Source of the DNA: JAIVJG01 sp964236735
GTDB lineage: Bacteria > Acidobacteriota > Blastocatellia > Pyrinomonadales > Pyrinomonadaceae
Assembly: GCA_964236735.1 (NCBI GenBank)
Contig: CAXSFM010000036.1
Location: forward strand, 1-19,744
Reading direction: 5' to 3'
DNA: 19,744 bases
Shown: piece by piece, positions 1 to 8,522 of the stretch
Numbering within the stretch: position 1 is the first letter of the stretch
Layout: each line of letters opens with the position of its first letter
The notes under the pieces: model-generated
The model's input: the letters and a program-made list of their open reading frames with translations, nothing else
What the model was told of the DNA's origin: nothing
The model's database searches: none
Made by a program: the position numbers and the translations under genes

Positions 1-130
1 AGCTTGCCCTTCACTGACCAAGTTCAAAAGTTGCACTTACAAGTTGAATTCAAGCTTCTTGTAAAGCGTGTGGCTTTGCGTCTATGCTCGTCGTGTTCTG
101 ACAATCAAACAATCTGGACGGTGAAAAGCC

Positions 131-1429
131 ATGGCGGAGAAGAAGCACAGCATTCTGGCGGTGATTCTCGGCGGCGGCGCGGGGACGCGCCTGCATCCTC
201 TGACGTTGATGCGGTCGAAGCCGGCGGTTCCGCTCGGCGGCAAGTATCGTCTGGTGGATATTCCGATCTCGAACTGCATCAACTCGGACGTGATGCGGAT
301 GTTCGTGTTGACGCAGTACAACTCCGCTTCGCTCAATCGCCACATCGCGCAGACCTATCGTTTCTCGCAATTCTCCAACGGCTTCGTCGAGATACTCGCC
401 GCCGAACAGACGCCGCATAGCCCGCAGTGGTTTCAAGGGACAGCCGACGCCGTCCGGCAAGTGCTGCCGCACATGAGCGACTGGGGTATCAACACTCTGC
501 TCATTTTGTCGGGCGACCATCTCTACCGGATGGACTACCGCAAGTTCCTCGCGCGCCACTTCGAGACGGACGCGGACGTGACCGTCTCTGTCATTCCTTT
601 TCAGCGCGAGGCGGCGGAGGAGTTCGGGCTGTTGAAGGCCGAGGCGGACGGGCGCATCGTCGAGTTTCGAGAGAAGCCGAAGGGCGCGGCGCTCGAAGAG
701 ATGCGCGTGGACACGACCGCTTTCGGCCTGAGCGCGGAAGACGCCGAGCGCAAACCGTTCCTCGCCTCGATGGGCATCTACGTTTTTAAGTTCGACTGGT
801 TGAAGCAACTGCTCGCGCAGAACGAGCAATGGATGGACTTCGGGCGCGAGGTGATACCGGCGGCCATCGAAGGCGGGCGCGTGCAGTCATATCTCTTCGA
901 CGGTTACTGGGAAGACATCGGGACGATCTCGGCCTTTCACGCCGCCAATCTCGACATGACGGCGACGCTTCCGAAATTCAATTTCTTCGACACGGATGCG
1001 CCGATCTACACGCGCGCGCGTTATTTGCCGCCGTCGAAGATGAACAACTGCGAGGTCAACAACTCGATCATCAGCGACGGCTGCATCCTCAACCGCGCGG
1101 TCATCAATCGCTCGCTCATCGGCTTGCGGACGCGCATTGATTTCGGCGCGAACGTGGAAAACTCTTATCTGATGGGCGCGGATTTTTACCAGTCGCTCGA
1201 AGAGTTGGAGGCTGACTCGCGCGCCGGCCATCCGCACATCGGCATCGGCAAGGACGCGGTCATCAAGAACGCCATCATAGACAAAAACGCACGCATCGGC
1301 GCGGGCGTCCGTCTCATCAACGAGAGTGGCGTGAGCGAAGCGCAAGCCCCCGACGGCAGCTACTTCATACGCGACCGCATCATCATCGTCGCCAAAAACG
1401 CCACCATCCCGGACGGCACGGTGGTGTGA
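131..1429 (+). CDS. glgC: Glucose-1-phosphate adenylyltransferase (ADP-glucose pyrophosphorylase)
   Basis: This cytosolic enzyme makes ADP-glucose from ATP and glucose-1-phosphate, the committed step of bacterial glycogen synthesis. The 432 residues match the family's usual length. The N-terminal nucleotidyltransferase signature GGGAGTRLHPLT is at residues 14-25, followed by KPAVPLGGKYRLVD (30-43). Further family motifs are GTADAVRQ (103-110), LSGDHLYRMDY (126-136), FREKPKG (179-185), SMGIYVF (213-219) and DGYWEDIGTI (257-266). From about residue 295 a left-handed beta-helix-like repeat region runs to the end, closing with a NATIPDGTVV tail like that of cyanobacterial and plant enzymes. The ATG at 131 is well placed for the first beta strand, although the Shine-Dalgarno sequence is weak. 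The gene stands alone on its strand; no other glycogen gene is in the window. The identification is firm. Confidence 0.97.
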   Translation: MAEKKHSILAVILGGGAGTRLHPLTLMRSKPAVPLGGKYRLVDIPISNCINSDVMRMFVLTQYNSASLNRHIAQTYRFSQFSNGFVEILAAEQTPHSPQWFQGTADAVRQVLPHMSDWGINTLLILSGDHLYRMDYRKFLARHFETDADVTVSVIPFQREAAEEFGLLKAEADGRIVEFREKPKGAALEEMRVDTTAFGLSAEDAERKPFLASMGIYVFKFDWLKQLLAQNEQWMDFGREVIPAAIEGGRVQSYLFDGYWEDIGTISAFHAANLDMTATLPKFNFFDTDAPIYTRARYLPPSKMNNCEVNNSIISDGCILNRAVINRSLIGLRTRIDFGANVENSYLMGADFYQSLEELEADSRAGHPHIGIGKDAVIKNAIIDKNARIGAGVRLINESGVSEAQAPDGSYFIRDRIIIVAKNATIPDGTVV

Positions 1430-1498
1430 AGCGCGCGACTTTCAGAGCGGGCAATCTAATTTATATTTGAGAGAGTTTCAGTTGGCGCGAGCCGCAAG

Positions 1499-2830
1499 CT
1501 ACTGGTTAACGCGGCTTGTGTCGGATGCGAAGGGACGTTTACGCAATTCGGGCGGAACGTTTGTCTGTCGCGTCGTATCGTCCTGCGCCGTGGTCGTCGC
1601 CGGCGTCGCTCCGTTTGGTTTGTAGATGTAATTGTCGCGCGCGCGGACGACGAGATTCGGACGCTTGACGCGCACTTTGAGTTCGCGTCGCTCGACGCTC
1701 GCGGATTGCTTCGACGGATAGTAGCCGAGACTGTACTGGCGTCGCAGTTCTTCGGCGATGTTAGTGAACGCTTCCTCGATGTAGTGCAGGTCTGCGCCCT
1801 GAAAATTTCGCCCGCCGCTTTTCTCCGCCAGTTCGCGCAGGTACGCGCCGCCGCGTTCGTATTCTTCGCGCGTCGTGCCCGTCCCGCCTCCGCCGCCGCC
1901 ACCCGGCCCCCGGCCTCCTCTTCCTCCGGGAAGTCCGCCGCCGAGTATGACCAGTATGTCGCCGATGCTTGAGCCTCCGCGACGTGAAGGGGGTCGTCCC
2001 GGCCAACCGCCTCCGCCGCCTCCGCCGCCTGCCATCTGCTGATCGTTGTAGGTGTCGTATTGCAGCGGATAGATAAGCGCGTCGAGTTCTTCGGCCTCGT
2101 CAACCGTGCTGCGATAGCTGGCGCGCTTGCTCGTCGTGTCCACTCCATCGGTGAAGAGCACGATGGCCTTGCGTCCTTGAATTTGACTGAGTTTCTGTTT
2201 GATGACGAAGTCAACGGCGTCGTAGAGTTTCGTGCCGTCGCCCGTGCGCGTGCTGCGAATCGCGCTGCGGAGAGTGCTGCGGTCGCTCGTCGCTTCGGTG
2301 AGGACACGTATTCGATCATCAAAGGAGACGACGAGGACGCGGTCGTCCGGTCTTAGCTGATCCACGAAGGCGAGCGCGGCATTCTGGATGTCTTCAATCT
2401 TGAAGCGCGTCGAGCCGCTCGTGTCAATCACGAGTGCGACGGTGAACGGCTGCTCGACCGAAGCGAAGTAAGCGACTTGCTGCTCCGTCCCGTCCTCGAA
2501 AATCCTGAAATCCTCTTTCCGCAAATTCGGGATGAAACGCCCGTCGCGATCCATGATGCTGACGGGGATGGTCACGAGCGCGGTGTTAACGCGCACCACT
2601 TCATCCTCGCCGACTTCCTGCGATAGGTCGCCCGTGTGCGAGGCGTCGGGAGCCGGCGTCTGCGTGTCCGCGCGTGGCGTCGTTGTCGAAGGCGAAGCGG
2701 TTGAAGAGGTGGGTGCATTCGTCGGCGCGCTCGTCTGTCCGGCACGGCGCGGGCGCGCTTGCCCGAAAGAATTGTTTGTTGACACGACGAGCAGGGAGAG
2801 GAGTAAGCTCAAGATAAAAAACTTTTTCAT
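1499..2830 (-). CDS. Exported von Willebrand factor A protein of the acidobacterial VWFA-related type
   Basis: The protein has 443 residues. A signal peptide (about 1-24, ending FGQ-A) is followed by a Ser/Thr/Pro-rich linker (30-65). A beta-rich segment containing FRIFEDGTEQQ (108-118) precedes the VWA fold. The metal-dependent adhesion site is visible as DTSGS (136-140), a Thr in GDGTKLYD (197-204) and the Asp of FTDGVD (226-231). An unusual glycine-rich insert (about 267-316) interrupts the domain before the C-terminal part QYSLGYYP (365-372). This architecture is that of the VWFA-related family abundant in Acidobacteriota; its function is not known, and protein binding at the cell surface is an inference. 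The start is supported by AGGAG at 2840-2844, nine bases upstream of the ATG. It lies downstream of the M14 gene on the same strand, 210 bases away, so it probably has its own promoter. Confidence 0.9.
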   Translation of the reverse strand: MKKFFILSLLLSLLVVSTNNSFGQARPRRAGQTSAPTNAPTSSTASPSTTTPRADTQTPAPDASHTGDLSQEVGEDEVVRVNTALVTIPVSIMDRDGRFIPNLRKEDFRIFEDGTEQQVAYFASVEQPFTVALVIDTSGSTRFKIEDIQNAALAFVDQLRPDDRVLVVSFDDRIRVLTEATSDRSTLRSAIRSTRTGDGTKLYDAVDFVIKQKLSQIQGRKAIVLFTDGVDTTSKRASYRSTVDEAEELDALIYPLQYDTYNDQQMAGGGGGGGGWPGRPPSRRGGSSIGDILVILGGGLPGGRGGRGPGGGGGGGTGTTREEYERGGAYLRELAEKSGGRNFQGADLHYIEEAFTNIAEELRRQYSLGYYPSKQSASVERRELKVRVKRPNLVVRARDNYIYKPNGATPATTTAQDDTTRQTNVPPELRKRPFASDTSRVNQ

Positions 2831-3040
2831 AACTGTTGACTCCTACGAAACGATGCGGGCGGAAAGCCAAAACGAGGCCGGACACAGCTTTGATGCGAGC
2901 GGCACGCAATGGATGCTTTCGAGTTTCGTTGATAAATCACTGGAAATTTGCATCTTTTGCGCTCTATGTGTTGAAGCCAAGCCGGGGAACCAGAATATAT
3001 CAAACTTCCCGCGATTGGCTGATAAAAGCGTTCGTCATCT

Positions 3041-5635
3041 TTAATCAACGCTCCCGCGCATAATCGAATTGAAGACGAAAGGGAACGTGCCCCACGTCTG
3101 CGCGCGGTGCTGCGGGCGGAACCCGAAGAGGACGACGCGGCCTTTGCCCATCGTCACTTCGACGAGCGCAGCTTTGCCCGCGAGATACTGCGGCCCCAGC
3201 AGCCAGCCGGAGCGCAGGATGTCTTCTTTCTTTTCCGGGTAGCGCGCGACAACGCGGACGCGCGCCGCATCCGTCACGTCAAAGGCCGCGCTGTTGATGA
3301 AGTAAGCGTCCGTCTCTCGCGACATGCCGCGCGCGAGCGGGTCTTGCGTGTCAACCTCGATGCGAAGGATTGAGCCGGGACAGTAAAACTCCGAAGACTT
3401 AATGCCTTCAAGCGCGTTCTTGAGCGGCAGTTGAAAACGCTTAATCGCTAACTCGGTCGAGTCATCCCAGCAGACGAGCGTGCCGCCTTCCTCGACGAAG
3501 CGGCGCAGATTTTCGACGCCTGCCTCCGTGATGCCGCCGGTAAATTCTGCGGGCGCGCTGTCCTTCGAGCGGCCTTCGACGATTTCTCTGAGACGCATCG
3601 AGGGCAACACGATCACGTCGTACTTCGCGTGCAAGCTGCCAGCGCGCACGTCCCGGTCGAGCAGGGAAGCGTAGGGCACGTTGAAAGTGTCGAAGACGTA
3701 GCGCGTCCATCCTTCATCCATCGAGGCCGTCCAGCTTTTGTAGAGCGCGAGGCGGATGGGGCGCGTGATGGGATTGTGAATCGGCGAAACGTCCTTGTAT
3801 TCGACGACGGCGCGCGCGCGATCAACCCAGTGCGCTTCTTTAATACCACTAATCAGTCCCAAGTCTCGCCGCACTTCCGTCTCGTCGTGCAAAAGCGTCA
3901 AGCGTCGCTCATTCTCCTTCTCGCGGATGCTCTGGACGGGAAAGACCTGCACGCCCATCTGCATCGGCAGCGTCCAACCGGCCACGTCGTAGGGGCGTTC
4001 GGCCTCGCCGCCAGCGGTGCGGCGTTCGGGATAGACTTGCTTCTCGAAAAGCGTCTGCACGTTGGCGCGATAGGGTTGCGCGAGCGGGATATAGTAGCTG
4101 CCGGCAGGCGTCTCGGTCGGATTTTGCGAGAGGTCATTGTAGATCGTGCCGCGAGCGGCGAGCATTTCGAGGTGCAATTCTTTGTCGAGCCGATAGATTT
4201 CGACGCCCTGTTCGACGAGAGCAGTGATCATCTTAGCGACGTTCTCATCCTTGCCCTGACCGGCGGGAATCACGTAGCCGGTCACGGAATCTGTAAACTC
4301 ACCTGTGCCGTTGACGGCGCGTTGACCGAGCGCATAGAAGTCGCGCAGGTATTGAGCGCGATACTTCGCGGCCATCGAAAGGATAGAACGCGACGCGCTC
4401 AACTCCATCCGCATAATGTCGCGCGCGTGCCATTCGCCGCCCGGCCAGGGGTCTGGAAAATTCGTCGCGGATTGAAGCGCGGAAGGCAGGCCGCGCGTCG
4501 AGGCACGGGCTAGTTGCTCGCGCGTGACCGTCAGAGGCGTCATCAGTTTCGCGCTCGCCGCTTCGGTCAGGATGCCGATGGAGTTGTGAAAGTACGGCGC
4601 GGTGCGAAAGCCGCCGTGCCACCACGTATCATAGACGCCGTTGGTGAGGATGCCCTGTTGCCCTTCGGCTTGCAGATCGGCGGCGATCTTGTGACCGAGC
4701 AAGCCTACTTGACGCAAAAGCACTGGTGCGATGTGCGGGTTCGGTGGATCGTAGAAGGGTGGGACGAAAAAGCGCGAGCCGGTCTGCCCCTGTTGATGCA
4801 CGTCATAGACGATCTGCGGAAACCATTCTTTCCATAGCAGGCGCGTCACGGCGCGCGTCTCTTTGAGGTTGAGCATGAACCAGTCGCGATTGTCGTCGTG
4901 CCCTGCGTAGGCGTGGTAAAGCTCCGGCGGTTCTGTGCCTTCGTAAGGCGTGCCGAGAGTTTTGCGATACCAGTCCGAGACGATGTCCACGCCGTCCGGG
5001 TTGGGCGAAGGGATGAGCAGCAGAATCGTGTTGTGCAGAATCTCAAGCGTGTCCGCATCGCGCGCCGAAGCGAGTTCGTAAGCGAGTTGCATTGACATCT
5101 GCGAGGCGACGATTTCCGTCGAGTGAATAGAGCACGAGATGGCGACGACGGTCTTGCCGGAGTCAATGAGCTTTCCGCTAAAATTTATCTGGCCGTCAAT
5201 CTTGTTGACTCGCGGGTCGGCGAGACGACGCTGAATGTCTTTGTATTTCGGCAGTTCGCGTATATTCTCTGCCGCGCTGATAAGAGCGACGATGAGCGGT
5301 CGCCCCTGAGTTGACGTGCCGATCTCCTGCACGAGCACGCGGTCGCTGGCTTGATCGAGACGCGCGAAGTAGTCCGTGATTTGTTTCCAGCCGGCGACTT
5401 TGCGGTCATCGCCGGGCGTGAAGCCGAGCACGTCGCGAGGCGAAGGGAGGCGCGCGACGCCGCGCAGCATCTCTTCAGAATCGGCGACGGTCGCAGGATG
5501 CAGTGTTGTTTGACGTTGACGGCGTTGCCGTGCGCTGGCGTCGTGCGAGAGAGAGCCGCAGAACAAGAGACACGCAAGGCCAGTTAAAAGTATGGAGCGA
5601 AGAGACAGACGAGATGGAAGAGACATCGGATGCAT
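3041..5635 (-). CDS. Secreted M14-family zinc carboxypeptidase with C-terminal amidotransferase-like domain
   Basis: This is a predicted exported zinc metallopeptidase of 864 residues. A signal peptide spans about residues 1-37 (hydrophobic core SILLTGLACLLFCG). The M14 zinc site is visible as HSTE (His171, Glu174) and the His of YDVHQQG (His280). NPDG (212-215), GHDDNRDWF (245-253) and a likely catalytic Glu358 in GILTEAA also fit. After the peptidase domain, a region around residues 645-760 (YDVIVLPSMRLREIV, then VEEGGTLVCWDD) resembles a class I glutamine-amidotransferase-like fold, as in other large bacterial M14 proteins. ATG 5635 is chosen because the in-frame upstream start is only a TTG; ATG 5626 is an equally reasonable alternative. 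The start overlaps the start of the divergent acyltransferase gene. The substrate is unknown; scavenging of environmental peptides is an inference. Confidence 0.9.
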   Translation of the reverse strand: MHPMSLPSRLSLRSILLTGLACLLFCGSLSHDASARQRRQRQTTLHPATVADSEEMLRGVARLPSPRDVLGFTPGDDRKVAGWKQITDYFARLDQASDRVLVQEIGTSTQGRPLIVALISAAENIRELPKYKDIQRRLADPRVNKIDGQINFSGKLIDSGKTVVAISCSIHSTEIVASQMSMQLAYELASARDADTLEILHNTILLLIPSPNPDGVDIVSDWYRKTLGTPYEGTEPPELYHAYAGHDDNRDWFMLNLKETRAVTRLLWKEWFPQIVYDVHQQGQTGSRFFVPPFYDPPNPHIAPVLLRQVGLLGHKIAADLQAEGQQGILTNGVYDTWWHGGFRTAPYFHNSIGILTEAASAKLMTPLTVTREQLARASTRGLPSALQSATNFPDPWPGGEWHARDIMRMELSASRSILSMAAKYRAQYLRDFYALGQRAVNGTGEFTDSVTGYVIPAGQGKDENVAKMITALVEQGVEIYRLDKELHLEMLAARGTIYNDLSQNPTETPAGSYYIPLAQPYRANVQTLFEKQVYPERRTAGGEAERPYDVAGWTLPMQMGVQVFPVQSIREKENERRLTLLHDETEVRRDLGLISGIKEAHWVDRARAVVEYKDVSPIHNPITRPIRLALYKSWTASMDEGWTRYVFDTFNVPYASLLDRDVRAGSLHAKYDVIVLPSMRLREIVEGRSKDSAPAEFTGGITEAGVENLRRFVEEGGTLVCWDDSTELAIKRFQLPLKNALEGIKSSEFYCPGSILRIEVDTQDPLARGMSRETDAYFINSAAFDVTDAARVRVVARYPEKKEDILRSGWLLGPQYLAGKAALVEVTMGKGRVVLFGFRPQHRAQTWGTFPFVFNSIMRGSVD

Positions 5636-6457
5636 TCTGAAACAGTTTCCCGTGAAATAGAAAATCAAGAGCCGAGCGGAAGAGCGCTTGACGCAGAGTC
5701 TAGCACAACGATGTGGGGCAGGCTGGCGGGGCGTCTGTGGTTCTGGTGGTCGCTCTTCTGCGCTGGCGCGCTGCTGCTCATCTTCGGGCCGCCCGCGATC
5801 ATTGCCGCCGACATTGCAGGCCGTCCAGAATGGGTTTATCCGTGGGCGCTCTTCGGCGCGCGCAACTGGCTGCGTCTGAGCGGCGCGCGCGTGCGCGTGT
5901 ACGGTCTGGAAAATCTCGACGCGAAAAAGTCATACGTCTTCGTCGCCAACCATCGCTCATTCCTCGACACGGCGACGCTCTTTTTTCATCTACGGCGGCG
6001 CATCGGCATTTTAGCGAAAAAGGAATTGTTGAAAGTGCCCATCCTCGGCTATGGCATGGGTCACGTCAACATCATGGCGATTGACCGCTCGAACCGCACG
6101 CGCGCCATCGAGACGATGAAGGACGCGACCGACCGCCTGCGGCGCGGCGTCTCCATCGGAGTCTTCGCAGAAGGGACGCGGGCGCGACCGGGCGGGCTGC
6201 TGCCGTTCAAGAAAGGCGCGTTCTACATGGCGATAGAGGCGGGCGTCGCCATCGTGCCCGTCGCTATCAAACACACGGACATGTTGATGGGGAAAGGCAC
6301 GGGCATGGCGCGTCCCGGCCTCATCGAAATGGTCGTCTTGCCGCCCGTCGAGACGGAGGGACTGACGACGGATGAGGATGTCAAACGTCTCGCCGAGCAC
6401 GCCAGAGAATTGATCGCGACGGAGTTAGGAATGAACGACGTGAAAGACTCGAAGTAA
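5630..6457 (+). CDS. plsC: Lysophospholipid acyltransferase, PlsC family (1-acyl-glycerol-3-phosphate acyltransferase)
   Basis: This membrane-associated acyltransferase probably converts lysophosphatidate to phosphatidate. It has 275 residues, within the family's range. A hydrophobic segment lies at about 36-60. The catalytic HX4D motif is NHRSFLD (His108, Asp113), and the glycerol-phosphate-binding motif FAEGTR is at 179-184, followed by FKKGAFYMA (193-201) and VPVAIKHT (209-216). The first 27 residues are hydrophilic and unlike the family, so translation may instead begin at ATG 5711 (MWGRLAG). ATG 5630 does have GGAAG at 5616-5620, nine bases upstream. If 5630 is used, the gene overlaps the divergent M14 gene by six bases at the 5' ends. 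The exact acceptor lipid cannot be told from sequence. Confidence 0.92.
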   Translation: MHSETVSREIENQEPSGRALDAESSTTMWGRLAGRLWFWWSLFCAGALLLIFGPPAIIAADIAGRPEWVYPWALFGARNWLRLSGARVRVYGLENLDAKKSYVFVANHRSFLDTATLFFHLRRRIGILAKKELLKVPILGYGMGHVNIMAIDRSNRTRAIETMKDATDRLRRGVSIGVFAEGTRARPGGLLPFKKGAFYMAIEAGVAIVPVAIKHTDMLMGKGTGMARPGLIEMVVLPPVETEGLTTDEDVKRLAEHARELIATELGMNDVKDSK

Positions 6458-6498
6458 AGATACAAAGCTCTCGACTAATTTTCGGTGAGAGAAAAACA

Positions 6499-6535
6499 TG
6501 AAGGCGACGCCAGTTGAACCTGCGCGTCGCCTTCA
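6499..6535 (-). terminator. Rho-independent terminator between convergent genes
   Basis: A perfect 12-bp stem (6499-6510 paired with 6524-6535, TGAAGGCGACGC) has a 13-base loop. On the minus strand the stem is followed by a run of T residues (complement of 6491-6496). It therefore terminates the lipoprotein-sorting-like gene ending at 6558. Read from the plus strand, the downstream bases are less T-rich, so it may only partly serve the acyltransferase gene. Confidence 0.75.
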
Positions 6536-6557
6536 CTCGTTTGTCGTTGAGAAGAAT

Positions 6558-7493
6558 TTACGGCTTGGTCTTCACGGGCGGCTTCGGGGCTGTGGTGGTT
6601 GTCGTCGTCGCCGGCGTGGGAGTCGTGGCCGGTTCCCTATCGCTCTTATCAATCACGCCCGGCTCGCCTTCCTCGATGACGCGACCCTTGCCTTTGAGTT
6701 CGGCGAAATCCGTGTAGCGAATCCTCATGCGGAGATGCACGGTATTTCCGTCCTTAAAAACCAAATCATCGTCAGCGTAGGAATAGGTCGGGAACCAGAA
6801 ACGCCCGTCAATCTGCTCGCGGTAAGTCTCGAACGTAGGGAATCGCTGATCGAATTCGGGCACGCCCTTGCCCTTCGCTTTGACGATTTGATAATCCTGC
6901 TGGTCAATCCAGATGCGCCCTTGAAAGTAACGCTCCAACGCTTTCGACTTCTTCAGCGCATCCAGACGCTTCTGATCTGAGAGAATTTTGGGCGTCACGT
7001 CGAAGACGTAAAGGTCGAGTTCGTCAATTTTCTCTGTGCCGACGTAAGTGAAATTGTAATCGTTAATCTTCGAGGCTTCGAGCGCAAAAGCCTGCACGCC
7101 GCCGAGGTCTTCGAGGTCTTCGTTGGTGACTGAAATTTCCGTGATCGTCGGGATCGGGAAAAAAAGTATCTTCTCAAAGCGGGAACCCGCGTCGTCGAAA
7201 ACGAAACGCGACGTGCGGTGAAACTCGCCGGAAATCTGCCCGCCCATGCCGATGGTCTGGAGTACTGCGTCGCGCTTGAACTCGTAATTGTTGAGCGCGC
7301 GGCGAAACCGCGTCTCGTTCGCCGACATCGTGCGGATAATCTTATCCACGTCAGCCGGCACGCCCGAACGATTGATAGTCGTCGCAGTTGTGGCCGCTGC
7401 CGCCTTCGTCTGCTGTCCCTGTGCGATGCCGTGCGTGAGCGTCGTGATAAAAAACGCCGTCGCCAAAAGAATGAGCCAAGAAGATCGTTTCAT
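6558..7493 (-). CDS. Exported protein resembling outer membrane lipoprotein-sorting (LolA-like) proteins
   Basis: The protein has 311 residues with a signal peptide (about 1-26, cleavage after AQG). The body alternates beta strands typical of LolA/LolB-like 'outer membrane lipoprotein-sorting' proteins: EFKRDAVLQTI, GEFHRTSRFVFD, YNFTYVGTEKID, LYVFDVTPK, and GRIWIDQQDYQIVKAKGKG, followed by GRFWFPTYSYADDDLVF. The statement that a residue of the fold 'is modified or binds lipid' cannot be made from sequence. The last 25 or so residues are a low-complexity Thr/Pro tail ending PPVKTKP. No lipobox cysteine is present, so it is likely periplasmic. It lies 147 bases downstream of mqnD and may be transcribed separately. 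A perfect hairpin terminator follows it. Confidence 0.75.
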   Translation of the reverse strand: MKRSSWLILLATAFFITTLTHGIAQGQQTKAAAATTATTINRSGVPADVDKIIRTMSANETRFRRALNNYEFKRDAVLQTIGMGGQISGEFHRTSRFVFDDAGSRFEKILFFPIPTITEISVTNEDLEDLGGVQAFALEASKINDYNFTYVGTEKIDELDLYVFDVTPKILSDQKRLDALKKSKALERYFQGRIWIDQQDYQIVKAKGKGVPEFDQRFPTFETYREQIDGRFWFPTYSYADDDLVFKDGNTVHLRMRIRYTDFAELKGKGRVIEEGEPGVIDKSDREPATTPTPATTTTTTAPKPPVKTKP

Positions 7494-7640
7494 GTTGATG
7501 AATCCGCCGTGTTTGGGATGTCGTGCAAGCGTCCGCGCTCTTGAACAACGGAGCGGGTTTTATGCACCTCGTTCAGATGCCGCTAGCCGCGCGCGTGTTG
7601 CCAGCGCAGACACGGTTTGAGTGCGCGCTTGGGAAGCTGT

Positions 7641-8489
7641 TTAGCCAGCGAACTCGACCTCCACGCGGCGCGGAATGATGCCGCGCGACGCGCCTTCATC
7701 GAGCAGGCGTTGGACGGCGACGCGGCCCCGTTCCGTGTAATCGAGCGTCAGTTTATTAACCCACATTCCGACGAAACGGTCTGCCAATTCCGGCTCCATG
7801 TCGCGCGCGAACTGCATCGCGTAATCGAGCGCGTCGGCGCGATGTTCGAGCGAGAAGCGGATGGATTCGTGCAGGAAATGCGAGACGCGCGCGATCAACT
7901 CCGCGCCGAGTTCGCGACGGATGACGTTGCCGCCCATCGGCAGCGGCAGCCCTGTCCACTCATGCCACCACTCGCCCAAATCCACGACCTTATGCAGCCC
8001 CATCGTTTGATAAAAAAGCTGCCCCTCGTGAATCAGCAAGCCCGCGTCGGCGTCGCCGTTTTGCACGGCCTCGATGATTTTGTCGAAGGGCACGACGACG
8101 TACTCGAAGTCCGGGCACAGAATCCGTAGTGCGAGAAACGCGCTCGTCAGCGTGCCCGGCACGGCGATTTTCAGGCGTGGCAAATCTTCAATCTTGAACG
8201 CCTCGCGCGCGACGACGATGGGGCCGTAGTTATCGCCGATGCTTGCTCCGTGCGGCAGCAGCACGTAGTTCTCGGCGATATACGAATAGGCGTGAAAGCT
8301 AATCGCCGTCACGTCGTACACCTGGCGCATCGCTTTCTCGTTCAAGGTCTGGATGTCTTCGAGCACATGCTCGAATTTCAGGTCGCCGGTGTCGAGCTTG
8401 TTCGTCGCCAGCGCGTAAAACATAAACGCATCGTCGGAGTCCGGCGAATGCGCGACGGTGATGGTGCGTGTTTCGGTTGCAGTTGTCAT
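7641..8489 (-). CDS. mqnD: 1,4-dihydroxy-6-naphthoate synthase (menaquinone, futalosine pathway)
   Basis: MqnD converts cyclic dehypoxanthinyl futalosine to 1,4-dihydroxy-6-naphthoate. The 282 residues have the periplasmic-binding-protein-like fold seen in MqnA and MqnD. MqnD rather than MqnA is indicated by HSPDSDDAFMFYAL (14-27), AISFHAYSYI (62-71), GASIGDNYGPIV (81-92), PGTLTSAFLALR (111-122) and LLIHEGQ (151-157), whose histidine corresponds to the proposed catalytic base. ATG 8489 is chosen because homologues begin close to the ITVAHSPD strand; an in-frame start at 8519 would add ten residues. The gene lies 33 bases downstream of mqnE on the same strand, which strongly supports the assignment. 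Confidence 0.94.
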   Translation of the reverse strand: MTTATETRTITVAHSPDSDDAFMFYALATNKLDTGDLKFEHVLEDIQTLNEKAMRQVYDVTAISFHAYSYIAENYVLLPHGASIGDNYGPIVVAREAFKIEDLPRLKIAVPGTLTSAFLALRILCPDFEYVVVPFDKIIEAVQNGDADAGLLIHEGQLFYQTMGLHKVVDLGEWWHEWTGLPLPMGGNVIRRELGAELIARVSHFLHESIRFSLEHRADALDYAMQFARDMEPELADRFVGMWVNKLTLDYTERGRVAVQRLLDEGASRGIIPRRVEVEFAG

Positions 8490-8522
8490 AAATAACTTTC
8501 TTAGGTTAATTGAAATCACGAT

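Noticed and set aside
41..60. GAATTC and AAGCTT sites and a TTGAATTCAA palindrome near the window start, as a cloning or operator signal
   Set aside because: Short palindromes of this kind occur by chance, and there is no vector-like sequence or promoter arrangement to support either idea.
50..829. Minus-strand frame opposite glgC
   Set aside because: It overlaps the clear GlgC motifs on the other strand and has no family resemblance; it is an antisense shadow.
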